Shown here: positions 11,504 to 22,071 of the stretch, one piece after another
Numbering within the stretch: position 1 is the stretch's first letter
How the letters are laid out: the number at the start of each line of letters is the position of its first letter
Assembly (NCBI GenBank): GCA_907165135.1
Contig: OU015566.1
Span: 12,322,157 to 12,386,156, forward strand
Direction of reading: 5' to 3'
Source of the DNA: Oikopleura dioica
Taxonomy: Eukaryota > Chordata > Appendicularia > Copelata > Oikopleuridae
Length of the DNA: 64,000 nt
The notes under the pieces: generated by a model
Told to the model about the DNA's origin: nothing
The model's database searches: none
Seen by the model: the letters and a program-made list of their open reading frames with translations, nothing else
Made by a program: the position numbers and the translations under genes

Positions 11504-13578
11504 TTAGACGGGATTCATTTCGCTTTTCATTTTCGAGTTTTGACTGGATTTTATGATCGGAGCTCCTAGCACGCCGCTCTTGTGCATTCTGCTCTCGTGA
11601 AGAAGCTTTTCTTGGCGACTGAAAAAAAGATGTTTAGGGTTGAATAGAAGGGCAGAAGTTTACCTTTGAAATCGAAGACTAGACAAGTCTTTAGCCCTCA
11701 AAGGCTTTGTATTAAGATCCACAAGTTTTCTAGCGTCTTTGAGTCCAAAGTTTTGCGGCATTGCATCTGCCTTGAGCGGTGGAAGATCCTTTGCATCACC
11801 TGCTTCTGTCTCTGGTCGCCCAATAATCTCTGTTGCCGACGTTTTCTGTAACTGCTTTGGTCGAATACTGAAAAAATATTCATAAAAACTAGAATTCTAG
11901 AAAAATGAGCCATTCCAATTTGAGATTTCCAAGAAAACTTACTCTTTTTTCCTCGTTGATCGGACAAGCACTTTTTTGACTGGATTTTCATCCTCTCTCA
12001 GGCTAAGATCAGAAATAGAAGTCGTTGCGGATATGATTCCAGAGTCGGCTTCGGAGTAATCGTCAAGTTTCAAAACATTCACTTCACTTGAACTTGCTCT
12101 GCTCAGCGCTGATTGCTGTCGATTTTTGAGCTCATCTAGAGTTTTCTGGATGTCTTCCGGAGTTACGGGAGTCTTATTCTGAGAATTTGCAGAACTTGGT
12201 CTCACTCTGGTTCGACCCTAAAATCGTTGGTAAAAACCATCCTTTCCGTGAAATCAAACCTGCAAGAGCCCCCTGTGACCTTGACGAATTCCGCCACTGG
12301 TGAGTGAAGAAGCAGACCCTGGCCGTGGCCCGATCGTATCGTCAACGGAAAACTCGACTTTGAAGTTATTGATCGCAGTTCTAAAACGATCACTTTTGCG
12401 ATGGTAATCACATTATTGCTACAGACTTTTTCCACTAGTATCGATTCTTGCACACATACATAACCATATGCTTTCGTTATCTAATTAAGTCCAAAAGTAG
12501 ACTTAACTAAAATGCAGATTCTTACCTGGGCCGGCTGGCAGACGGCGACTGGGGCGTCAGTTTTCCTGTTTTTGGGCGAATTCCAATCGCGGTAAACGGT
12601 CGCGAGAGTGGCTCGCTCGCAAGCAGCTCATCCTCGTCCTGAAAATTACCATCTGGCGAGTGGGTAAAATCAATTATCGAAGAAACTTTTGAACCTTCTC
12701 CACCGAAAATTATCACCCGCAATGATTGATTAGCTCTTGTTCCGTAATTATCGAAGTAGAAGAAGATTTTTTAAAGCAAGTTCACAAAGAAATTCCTTCA
12801 GGAAGTTTCATCTCTTATCTATCCAAAAAAAGTAAAAATCGCTACTCCGGAAAATCCGGATATTCAACGTACCAGAACGCCTTCAGCACAAAGCTCTTTG
12901 ATGAAATTGACATCTGATAACTCGTCGAGAAAAGGCTCATCAGAGGGTGAATCATCCTCAATTGTACAGCTCTTCGGAAGGCGATTCGTCAAAAGCTTCC
13001 GGTAATCTGCCAGCTTTGAAAGAGGCGAGCCGGAAAGATTCACGTGTCGTAGATTTGGGCACAGAGACAGGAATTTTAGCTCAAGTGCTGAATAGTCCTA
13101 GTAAGAAACTGGAAGTATGAAATAACCTACCTGAATCAACATAGTTTCCTTCCATATCCAACACTTCCAGGTTCGAGCAAAATGCCAACGGCCCCAGCTC
13201 TTGAATTTGATTGTACGAAACGAACAGTTCTGTCAAATTTGGCAATCCAGAAGTCCCGTCTAAAGTTTCCATTCCCACTGCGTGTGCCCATAATATTTTT
13301 AGACTTTTGCAACTTCCGAGTTTTCGTAAATTTGGGAGGAATGATGGCGGTTCGAGTTTCAACTCGACCAGATTTGGTAGGAATTGGGACAGGTCTGATA
13401 TTGAATTGGAATCTGTGTCTAAACAAGAGCTAGAAAAGTGTTCCTGAATAAGAAACATACCAAGAGGGAAGGCTACTTTCTCTACTGTATCAAGATTTTT
13501 TTCTTCTGTAATTTGCTCTAGCCTCTGTCGCGTGAGCTTATTTCCGACCTCAACCCCTCCAAGCCCTTCCGAATTCAT
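11504..13578 (-). CDS. LRRC56: LRRC56-like ciliary leucine-rich-repeat protein
   Basis: LRRC56 works in cilia in dynein-arm assembly and intraflagellar transport. The N-terminal half has leucine-rich repeats in the LRRC56 order: FLPNLVELKLEPPSFL, GSCKSLKILWAHAVGM, GLPNLTELFVSYNQIQELG, FCSNLEVLDMEGN and then FLSLCPNLRHVNLSG. The C-terminal half is low complexity, with SSLTSGGIRQG and RTRVRPSSANSQ matching the position of a conserved SSLTxG..GLRxRR patch. The last exon reads RQEKLLHESRMHKSG and stops at 11504-11506. The ATG at 13578 lies 2 nt after a TTTCAG acceptor and 72 bp downstream of SNIP1, suggesting trans-splicing in an operon. The junction around 12725-12870 is unclear and may use a GA-AG intron. 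Splitting into two genes is possible but less likely. Confidence 0.7.
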
Positions 13579-13650
13579 CTCTGAAATTTTCAGCGTTAAA
13601 TTTTTTTGTCTCTTCACAATTTAAAATGGCAGTTTTTTTGGGAAATGGTT

Positions 13651-14761
13651 CTAATCTGAGTCTGAATCACTTGACGACTCGCTTTCGGACTTGTGGACTT
13701 CTGTGGTGTCAGTTTTTTCGTGGAGGACGATGTACTCGCGCGTTGAAAAGCCGAACTTGAGCATGTCTTGTTCTTTGAGCTCGTAATATCTAGAATTTCT
13801 TTGAAAAACGGAAAAGGAGAGATGGCGTTGAGAACCTTCTTGGTTGAATCTTTTCGTTGTTGAGATAAGTTCCATTCGCCGATTCAAGATCAATGATATA
13901 AGGGCGGACAGAAAGAACTGTTCGTCCACTGGGTTTTGTGATCTTGACAGCGCGGAACTGGAGAGCGGCGTGTTGACGCGAGCAAGAGGGGTGTTCAACG
14001 GGGATTTCACAGATATCAGCAAGTTTTCCAATCAGATACGCAGATTGTCGATGGAGATAGATCACCTATGTTTTGCTAAAGACAGGGAGTTACAGAGATC
14101 TTACCTTCAGTGCTTCCTCCCCTTTGAAAGGATACAATCGCCACCTTTTCTTTGGAATTTTAGCCTCTGGCGGCTCAGAATATTTTATCACAACTCCCTA
14201 AAGAACGCGCTTTATTTACTTTATCACTTCTCTGTTTGAATAATGACCTTATAAGTGTTAGTTTCCGCAGTAAGGGCTCCGGAAAGTCCAAGATCAGGCT
14301 TTTGTTTCGGTTTTGAAGACTTGTCTCCTTCTTTGTCATTGCTCCGAAGGCCCCATTGTTGCTCGTCATTAGTATCGCCGCGCAGTGCGTCAGCGAAAAC
14401 ATTCTGAGAGCTTCCGCCCGGCGAGTCCGGCTCTCTTTTCATCGCCTAATGAATAAAGAGTCACTTCAGAGTTCTGGCAGATCGGGTTTTTCACCTCATT
14501 TTTAACATCTCTGTCTCCGCGCTGGAAATGATTTCGCCGTTCTCGCGCACGCTCCTGTCTTCTATCAAATTCTTCCTCAGTTTTAACCTCCTTCTTGATA
14601 TCAGGAGATCTCTCTCGTCGGCGCTCTCTTGACCTGGATCGTCTTCTTTCCCGGGAACGATCGCGCCTTCTATCACGTGATCGCGAACGGGACCGAGATC
14701 TGGATCTTCGACGCCTTCTCTCCCGAGATCTTGAGCGAGATCGTTCTCTTTCTCGACCCAT
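13651..14761 (-). CDS. SNIP1: SNIP1, FHA-domain nuclear protein
   Basis: Nuclear protein linked to the spliceosome, microRNA processing and Smad signalling. It begins MGRERERSRSRSRE, an Arg/Ser-rich run to about residue 60, then an acidic KKEVKTEEEFDRR stretch, a linker with KREPDSPGGSSQNVF, and a conserved lead-in (EPPEAKIPKKRWRLYPFKG) to the FHA domain: YLHRQSAYLIG, EHPSCSRQHAALQFR and DLESANGTYLNNEKI. The end is YIVLHEKTDTTEV plus an acidic serine tail, as in animal SNIP1. The FHA phosphothreonine-binding residues (G, S and N of the SCSRQH and NGT motifs) are kept. A CATCAG acceptor sits directly at the ATG. The downstream gene LRRC56 is 72 bp away. Confidence 0.92.
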
Positions 14762-15128
14762 CTGATGCAAATTACAAATTAACAATTGTGTCGGAATGAC
14801 ATTAGCCGTATGAATGTAGAAATGAACTTTTAAAAGAAGAGATAAAGATAATAAATGATATCGAATTCAAGAGATAAAGAAGGAGGTCCTGAGTTCAGGA
14901 ATAAACTCTTTTTGTTCCACTTAAAAATGTTTCAGTCGCGAGGAATTTTTATGAAGAATAAGTAAATAATCGGTAGAAAAGATAAGAGTCGGCCGAACCA
15001 TTTTTTTCAATTGCACATGTTTTTCCGGTAAAAATAAAAACGAAGAGGGGATGAAGAGGGATCAGTAAGTGGTTGATGAATTATTTTGTATTTCGAAAGC
15101 GAGTTTTTGATTGTTTAAATTCGCCATT
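14762..15128. other. Intergenic, no gene seen
   Basis: AT-rich spacer between the start of SNIP1 and the stop of TBC1D8/9. It probably contains the promoter for the SNIP1-LRRC56 unit. Confidence 0.4.
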
Positions 15129-18100
15129 TTATTTTTGGTGAATGATAGCGCGCAACGTTTTTTCTGCCTCAATTCGAATGTCTGTCTGTTTTTCGAAAAA
15201 TTCGCGGATGTGATCTTCTTGAAACAGAATGGCCTCCATTTGCGAGTACTTCAGGGTCCATTCTTTGTTTTCCGAGCAATCTTCAAAATGATTAAAACAG
15301 TAATTTTAAAGCAGGCGGTACCAGAATGATCAATAATTTCCGCCTCATCAGAATCTTGATTTCCTTCCTTACTTTCGTCTTCCTTGCTTCCCTGTTCATC
15401 CTTCTTTTCGATCGAAGCATGATGTTTTCGCTTTGCTTCACCAAGTTCTGTCATTAGCGAGATTGCATGTGCCAATTCTGTCCGCTCCGTCTGTCCCGTC
15501 CCGTTGCTTGAAACGTCGCCAAAAAGCTATCAGGTTTAATAATTCATGCGTTTTATAAATTACAACGAAATTCGTCGCTTTTAGCGTAATCGTCACGCGA
15601 AACAGCTTTACCTTGTAAATGAGCAGGTTGAAAGCTGTGAACTCGTCATAATTGAATGTTGTGGGCGTTTCATGGAAGTACGACTCTTTGTTAATTTCAA
15701 GATTCGCCAGATCATCGGCAAGAACCGCGGAAGCATCTCCACTAGGGCCAACGATCTCTAAAATTTTTTCACAAAATATTTCCTTGCTGAAAAAGTACCT
15801 AATGAATCGGGTCTCGATTCAAGATGCTTAACGCCAGCCCATGATCCAGAGGTCTTCATTGGATCAACATCAGCTGCACCTCCACCAAGTAAGTTGCCAA
15901 TCGGACGGGTAGGAGCTTCTACTTCGGGGAAGAAGTCTTCTTTGAGCACAACTTTTGCGACAACTTCTGTAGATGAAGTTAGAGAGCCAGATTGTCCATT
16001 GTCGTCGCATGAAACAAGGCAGTAGCTGTCTTTTGGAGTTGTTTTTACTGCAGGAGGCTTTTGGCAGCGAGCAATTACGCGAAGTCGATCAGAGCTTGTT
16101 CCGCGGCAGAGTTCCCCGAATGTACTACATGCATCTTCAAATGATACAAATCCCTTTGAGTCTTTCTTGAGAAGCTTCCATATCCTGCTGCAGATTTCAT
16201 CACCTAAACATTCAAACTAAGAGAATGTGGTCAAAGGGTCCACTCATGCTACTGATAAGATTTTGCCCTTCCGCGCCATTTTGGCGGTTGTTTGTATTTC
16301 TGATAACAATTGTGTTCGGGCTCAATTCATTCTGATTGTAACAAATTTACATGAAGATGTCTTTTTTAAAGCTTTTTACGAAAAAGAAAAATGAAATTTC
16401 AAAGAGACTTGATGAGTTCAACTCGATGGTAGCCGATGAAAAATACGAAAAAGAAGACATGATTGCTTCTGCTCAAAATGAAATAAAAAAACACAAGGCG
16501 AAGATGAGCAACGATAATAAAGACGCAGCAATCATCGCCAGAGATATCAAAGACATCACTAATGAAATTGAGTTCTTTGAGGAAAAAATCGCTGAAGGAA
16601 AGCAAGCAAAAGCCTCCGCGGAAATAGCTCTCAACGCGAAAACCATTCAAATTGCCGAAAATGATCGAATCCTTGAGGAATTAGAAGCGAATCTCCAAAA
16701 ACGAAAGGAAGAAAAGGTAAAGCTTGATGACGATATGATTGAACGATTGAAAAATCTGGAGGTGAAACAAAAAGAAAATGATGATGTCCCGGAATGCCCC
16801 GTATGTTTCAATGCTTACAATGATGGGGAGAACCAGCTCGCCTCGGCACGATGCGGCCATATGTTCTGCAATGCTTGCATTCGAAAATTAGTGCAGGATG
16901 GGAAAAACTGCTCGATGTGCGACAAGAAAATTGAAGCTTGCGATGTTCGACGACATTTTATGTTCACATAAATTTTATCCATTGCAATTTCGTCGTTAGG
17001 AATAAAATCAATAAATCAAAAACATACCGACCAATCCTTTACCAAATGGCAAAAGTTCTTTGCCAAGGCTCATCCATAGAGGTCGATCGATGCGAAATTG
17101 TGCTTCAGCAGGTTTTTCAGGATCAAACAAGCAGTCTCTTATTTCTTCGTCATGATATCTTCTACTCATAGCTTCTTCCCGAATAAGCCTGTAAAGCGCT
17201 TCGATTTCTTCATATGCAAGCTACAGAAATTAAGTAAAGCATTCAAATTCAAAGAGGTACCTTCGTAGTGACTCTTCTGCAAGCAGATCTCATCGTGTTA
17301 TTCTCAAGATCTCTGATAACTCGAAGTCGCTGATCCATTCTTAGTTTCTCAATCGAATCTGCAGAAATTAGCGAGTAGTGTTGGTAAGCATGTCGGATGA
17401 GTTGCGATATCTCCTGGCCAGTTCCAGCTCTTGAATTGAGGACATCTTTTGGTGCAGTCTGGTGGCTTTTCGGGGCTGCTTCTCGTGAGAAAACAGACTC
17501 AAGATATCCAGAAAGCAGGAGCATGATTTCTCCTTCATCTCTGCAATCCAAAAGCTAAGAGCGTTACGAAAGTGTATTAGAATAGAAATGTACCTTCTGT
17601 TCGTTTTCGCGAAGTATAGCAAGTGCTACTCTGAATATGACAACTGCACCATCAAGAAAGAAAGCATCGACAATCATTGTCGCTGCGTGAAAGGGCATTG
17701 AAGACAAGAAAATTGTAAGGAACCATGGAAGCGTCAAAGTGTCTACTACAGATAATTCTGCCAGACGACCGTGAATTTTTGGTAAGTGCTAAAAATCTTA
17801 CAAACTTTGACTCTCAAAATAGAACCGACCTGTTTGACAAGTCCGACAAAAACCCCTTGATCCACAATTGCTCCAACAACTCTTTTATTGTAGTAATCGG
17901 GTAAGAGTCGTTCGCAAATCGCGACCAAAAGCCAGAATGCTTGCTCCTCGTTACAATACAGTAAAAGTACTGCAGTGACGATATTCATCGCCTGGCAGTA
18001 TCCTATTGAAGGATTTCGGAGAGCATATGCGTTAAGAACGCGTCGCAGAGCGGAAATGCCCTTGTCTTCCTGAAACGCAGGATGTTCTGGAAGAGCTCTG

Positions 18101-19715
18101 TGAAGGTCTCGTTCGATTTCATCGGCAGCAATTGAATTGGATTCGTTGCAAGAGTTCACGTACTCCGCGTACTTCCCAGGGGCGGCTCTAAGTTGATGAA
18201 GAGCGCCTGAAAATGTTAACCAAAGCTCTCCACGAAAACAGGTCGGGATTCCTTTGATAACGAGCTCCTGCAGCTTCGAAGTTCTGTACATAGCTACACC
18301 TCGCCCAAACTCTTGAAAGTGAAGCTCCCACAGTTTCATCTTTACATCATTAGCAGCCGCTCTAGACGCGTTCTCCAACTCGACTTCCCGGTAATCAATG
18401 TCAGCCGCTTTTCTACCAGCTGGTTCTGTCGAGTATTGCTCCGCCAGCGGAGAACAGACAGTAACAGGAGATGATGCGGATGGCATTGGAGTGCGTATTT
18501 GCGTCCAAAAATTTCTGATGATTTTCAGGACATCGTCGCGATCGGGAATGCTTCCGAAAAAGAAGTTTTGCTTCGCTTTATTTTCGTTATTGATCAACGG
18601 CTCCGAAACGGAGATAGAGATACCCGACTTGACAGCGTTAGACGAGTCCATCCCTTCGACATGGGTTACGAAACGAAGAGGGATGACGAGCGTCAATGAA
18701 TTGGGAAGAGAAGATTTGAAACAAACAAAGTTCTTGAAGACAAAAAGCCCGCCCGATTCAGCCCTATTTCGCTCGAACGCACAGTGCAGAACGCAGTCGG
18801 TCTTTCCATCAAGTATTTCGGCGGAGGGGAGGCGAAAGAAAAATCGAATTTTGTCGGTTCGCTGGCGCTTATCGAGGCGGCTCTTAAGGCTCTCGGTCTT
18901 GGCTTTGATCTGTCGCCCGCTGTCGAGATCGGTGCGCTGCGGGTCGCCGTCCATTAGGTTTCTGCAAGCGATGTCGGCAAGCTGTTGCATCGTTTTGTAG
19001 GGTTCTTCGCTCACGAAGTGGAAGGAGAAATTGTCGTTTTTCGCACGAACCTAGGATCGTCCAATTAATTTACCAAATGGTCACTAAATCGATTTACCTT
19101 GACAACATACGATAAGAAGCCAGACTTGAGTTCCAGTTTTTCCACATCAATCCATCTACACACCACTTTCAGCTCACTTCCAAAAACATACGAATAAAAA
19201 GACAAATGATTCACCGACAAGTAAATCTGCCCAGGTCTGTTGCTATAAGTACACATGAAGAAATTGACGAGCCGTTCTGAATCGGGATAACTGAAAGTTT
19301 GGCGGAATTTTATCGACGCTTCTTTGAGTTTCTTCGGCTCTTGGGATGATCGTTCTTTTTCCGCCCTAGAGGCGAGTGAGTTGATTTTGGCCAGAACGAA
19401 GGTTGTTCGATCTTCTTGGTCGTCCATTTCTGCGAGCATCGGGACGCATTCCTTCTCAAGATAATCCCAACGCGAGCGTATTTCACCCTCATCCCATCCA
19501 GCCGCAATTTGATATCTAGAATCGAGCTCATCAACAACATAAAGTATTCTCCAGGGCAGGATGTTCGTCATAAACGAGTCCATCGACTTGAGAAGAGCTC
19601 CGGGAAGCCCGATATCTCCGCCATGGCCACGTCGTTTTTCTAAAAAGAACCATTCGTTGCACTGCTCGGTCGTCCAAAGCGCTGAGGGCGAGACCAGCTC
19701 GGGTTTAATCCACAT
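15129..19715 (-). CDS. TBC1D9: TBC1D8/TBC1D9-type Rab GTPase-activating protein
   Basis: Rab-GAP with two GRAM domains, a TBC domain and an EF-hand region. It begins MWIKPELVSPSALWTTEQCN, close to vertebrate TBC1D9. GRAM 1 includes YLSVNHLSFYSYVFGSELK; GRAM 2 includes RFFFRLPSAEILDGKTDCV. The TBC domain keeps both catalytic fingers, Arg in IERDLHR and Gln in GYCQAMNIV. After TBC come RLRVIRDLENNT and LAYEEIEALYRLIREEA, then, beyond an 824-bp intron (16204-17027), the EF-hand-like GDEICSRIWKLLKKDSKGF. The acidic tail ends EAEKTLRAIIHQK. That large intron holds a RING gene on the other strand. An acceptor (ATTCTTTCAG) lies about 10 bp upstream of the ATG. TBC1D8 versus TBC1D9 cannot be separated by eye. 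Confidence 0.92.
16351..16971 (+). CDS. Coiled-coil RING-finger protein, intronless
   Basis: Probable E3 ubiquitin ligase of about 206 residues. Residues 10-150 are highly charged and helical (coiled coil); the C-terminus is a C3HC4 RING: ECPVCFNAY, then CGHMFCNACIRK and CSMCDKKIEAC. The single uninterrupted exon lies wholly inside a TBC1D8/9 intron, on the opposite strand. AATAAA sites at 17001 and 17010 follow the stop. No intron in a gene-dense, intron-rich region suggests origin by retroposition. The substrate is unknown. The second Met at 16357 is an alternative start. Confidence 0.8.
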   Translation: MKMSFLKLFTKKKNEISKRLDEFNSMVADEKYEKEDMIASAQNEIKKHKAKMSNDNKDAAIIARDIKDITNEIEFFEEKIAEGKQAKASAEIALNAKTIQIAENDRILEELEANLQKRKEEKVKLDDDMIERLKNLEVKQKENDDVPECPVCFNAYNDGENQLASARCGHMFCNACIRKLVQDGKNCSMCDKKIEACDVRRHFMFT

Positions 19716-19935
19716 TCATCAGATTTCTGAAAGAATTTTTTGAAGACTAGATCTGTTTTAGGTTTGTGTAGATATCTCAATATACAATAAATCGAGTAGG
19801 AATAAATCTAAGACGGAATCGCGCTTCAGGCGGGTTCTGATATCGCCAAAGGCGTAGGCACTGATAGGTAAATGAAGGAATTGCACTTTGTTACAGAAAA
19901 TTAAGGAGAAAATCTAGATGAAACTACTGCAGAAT

Positions 19936-21630
19936 CTAGTAAACTAACCCAGCGACATAATATCTTATAAATAGAGCAAGAGCACAACCGAGAACTTGCT
20001 GAAAGAGTAAGATCTTTGTCAAACTTGCTTCAGACACGGAACCAACTAACTTTAATGTCAGATTAAGGTTCGTCAAGTTGTTGAGCTCAATTTCATCATC
20101 TTCAAGTTCCTTGGTCCAAATGGTTCCAGTGAGTTTTCCAGCTGTGATCCATAGTTTTCCAATTATGTTCAATTTTGACCATTTTACTCTTGTCGTTGAC
20201 ATTTCTCGTAAGCCAGTTTCTGAGTTAAAACGAGGAAGACGATGGCGAGGGCAGGGAATGATGTGGAACAGCTGGGGCAGGCCGTAGACGAAATTGAAGA
20301 TCTGAAAGATTTATTCCGTATTGTTGTTCGAAGCTCAGTTTTACCTGAGGGATGAAAAACAAGAGGCCGGTTTTGGAAAATCTTCCGATAATCGAAGTTG
20401 TGGCCAGAGTACATCCAGCCCAGTAACAAAAAGTATCGCCGACGAAAACCTCTGCTGGATACCAGTTCTTAAAATAAAAATTGTCACCTGTAAAGATATC
20501 GAAATACTACCCTTCTAACGAGCCCAAAAACGCACCCGACGAATGGGACCATGAGTGAAAGTGATCGGTAGTGGCAGGCCAGGTGCTCTAATATTAATAT
20601 GATGTTACTAGAGAAACATGGACTGCCAAACCTTCTGACAATTTGCCATTATAAAGCTCTATCAAATTGTAGCAAATGAAACCCAAGCCGATGATAAAAC
20701 TCTGACCAGCTAAAATAGAAGTTGAAAATTAAATGGTAAACATAGCTTGTTCTAACCCTCGAGGCCATTGACGCCAGACAGGATGTTGATTGCATTCAGA
20801 CAGAAAATGATCAGGGCAAGAAGATAGCAGTAGTAAAGCGGACCAAGTTGGAGGATCCCTTCTTTAGAAAGGAGGTTGAAATCGAAGATGGTTAGTTCGA
20901 AGCCGCGAAGAAATTTGGGCAAGAGAACTGAAGTCTCCCCGTTGACGATGAAGTAAACCGTGAGAAGTGGCACAGTAGAAACAGCTAAAAAGAGACCATA
21001 AGTTTCGATAAGACCCGGGTGAGTGATTTTTTAAACGCTTTTTATTGGTACTATAGCGTCGCATGTATCTCCTGACCGGTGTTTGAGAAAAGGGATCGAC
21101 CCTGATTTCGGTTGCCTGTTGGGTCGAAGTGCCGACCAAAGAGACGTCGAACTAAAAACTGGTGGTCGGTGCCTACCGCCCTCTGCCAACCTGTCATTCG
21201 ATACAGATTAATCTCCGCAAAATTAAAATGAAGCGAAACAAACCTGGAGCCCACAGCTTATGTCTCCATCGAAGATTTAGGACGTCGTCCACGAAGCCAA
21301 GGAAAGCAGCAGAAGTTATCGTCAACAAAGCTCCGAGAAAAAGCACCAGATCTACGTTTGAGTCCAAGAATGGAATTTGAATCACTGAATATCAATAATA
21401 TTTACTCTCTGAAGATCATCAGTACCGGCTAAGACGAGAAAAACAACGGCAGAAATGAGTCCCAGTGATTCAGGAACAAGAGGTCGGTCAGCGCGGCCCA
21501 TATCGTTGCCCTTCAATCCCGCATCAATAAAGGATTGCTTCGCGCTTGAAATCGCGCGTTCAGATATTTTCCATCCGAGAAGAAAAATCACCGGATAAAG
21601 CAAACACCCCGAGCAGATATCGACATCCAT
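19936..21630 (-). CDS. DPAGT1: UDP-GlcNAc:dolichyl-phosphate GlcNAc-1-phosphotransferase
   Basis: Polytopic ER enzyme that starts N-glycan synthesis by moving GlcNAc-1-phosphate to dolichol phosphate (ALG7 in yeast). The motifs follow the family: [19 protein letters not shown], then [34 protein letters not shown] (dolichol and catalytic region), the [15 protein letters not shown] stretch, and [16 protein letters not shown] sequence near 20220. About eight exons are separated by short introns. The C-terminal helix ends [13 protein letters not shown]. The N-terminus [19 protein letters not shown] provides the first helix; TTTCAG sits 2 bp before this ATG. Active-site Asp residues (LGFVDD) are kept, so the enzyme looks functional. 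Confidence 0.93.
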
Positions 21631-21697
21631 TTCTGAAACGAAAAGTTGAGAACTGTGGAATCAACAAGGAATTAAGTAGATTTGAAAAGGAAGTATA

Positions 21698-22040
21698 CAA
21701 TTAGCCTGGGTCTCAGACCCAGGATTCGTTTCAAAAGTGACGCCTGGGTCTCAGACCCAGGTTACCCCCTCAGAAGTGACGCCTGGGTCCAATACCCAGG
21801 ATTCATTTAAAAATTGGCATTTTGGGCAGACTTCGTCGATTGATTCTCTGAAAACTCTCAGATCTATTTGCCCCTTACCACGGGGCTTCGCCCCTTAGGT
21901 CCTAAAATGCCGGGGTCTAGTCTAGGGTTACTTAGGGTTACCTTCAGTTAGGGTTAGGGTTAGGGTTAGGGTTAGGGTTAGGGTTAGGGTTAGAAATGAA
22001 CTTTTGAAATGAATCCTGGGTCTGAGACCCAGGCTAATTG
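21698..22040. mobile_element. Inverted-repeat element with telomeric repeats inside
   Basis: 40-bp terminal inverted repeats (21698-21737 and 22001-22040), identical except for about one base. Each contains a near-palindrome CCTGGGTCTCAGACCCAGG; further copies follow at about 21743 and 21782. A weaker match between the two flanks extends the inversion outward. No open reading frame and no clear target-site duplication. It looks like a non-autonomous MITE-type or foldback element. Confidence 0.6.
21948..21993 (+). repeat. Interstitial TTAGGG repeats
   Basis: About 7.5 perfect tandem copies of the telomeric hexamer, preceded by degenerate units from about 21920. They lie within the inverted-repeat element. 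Confidence 0.95.
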
Positions 22041-22071
22041 CATCCTTCCTTTGAAAAAGTGGCAGGAAGAA

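Noticed and set aside
12522..12722. Independent small gene starting RVIIFGGEGSKV
   Set aside because: Its first codon is TTG, not ATG, and the frame joins on to the next LRRC56 exon through a canonical donor.
16204..16280. Separate gene starting at the ATG near 16280 (MARKGKILS)
   Set aside because: The following exon is the EF-hand region of TBC1D8/9 and joins in phase to the upstream exon across the 824-bp intron.
19040..19075. A 23-nt intron in TBC1D8/9
   Set aside because: An earlier GT donor right after the SYVVK codons gives a normal 48-nt intron and aligns better to the family.
21948..21993. Chromosome end (telomere)
   Set aside because: The run is short and lies inside an inverted-repeat element between two intact genes, so it is interstitial.
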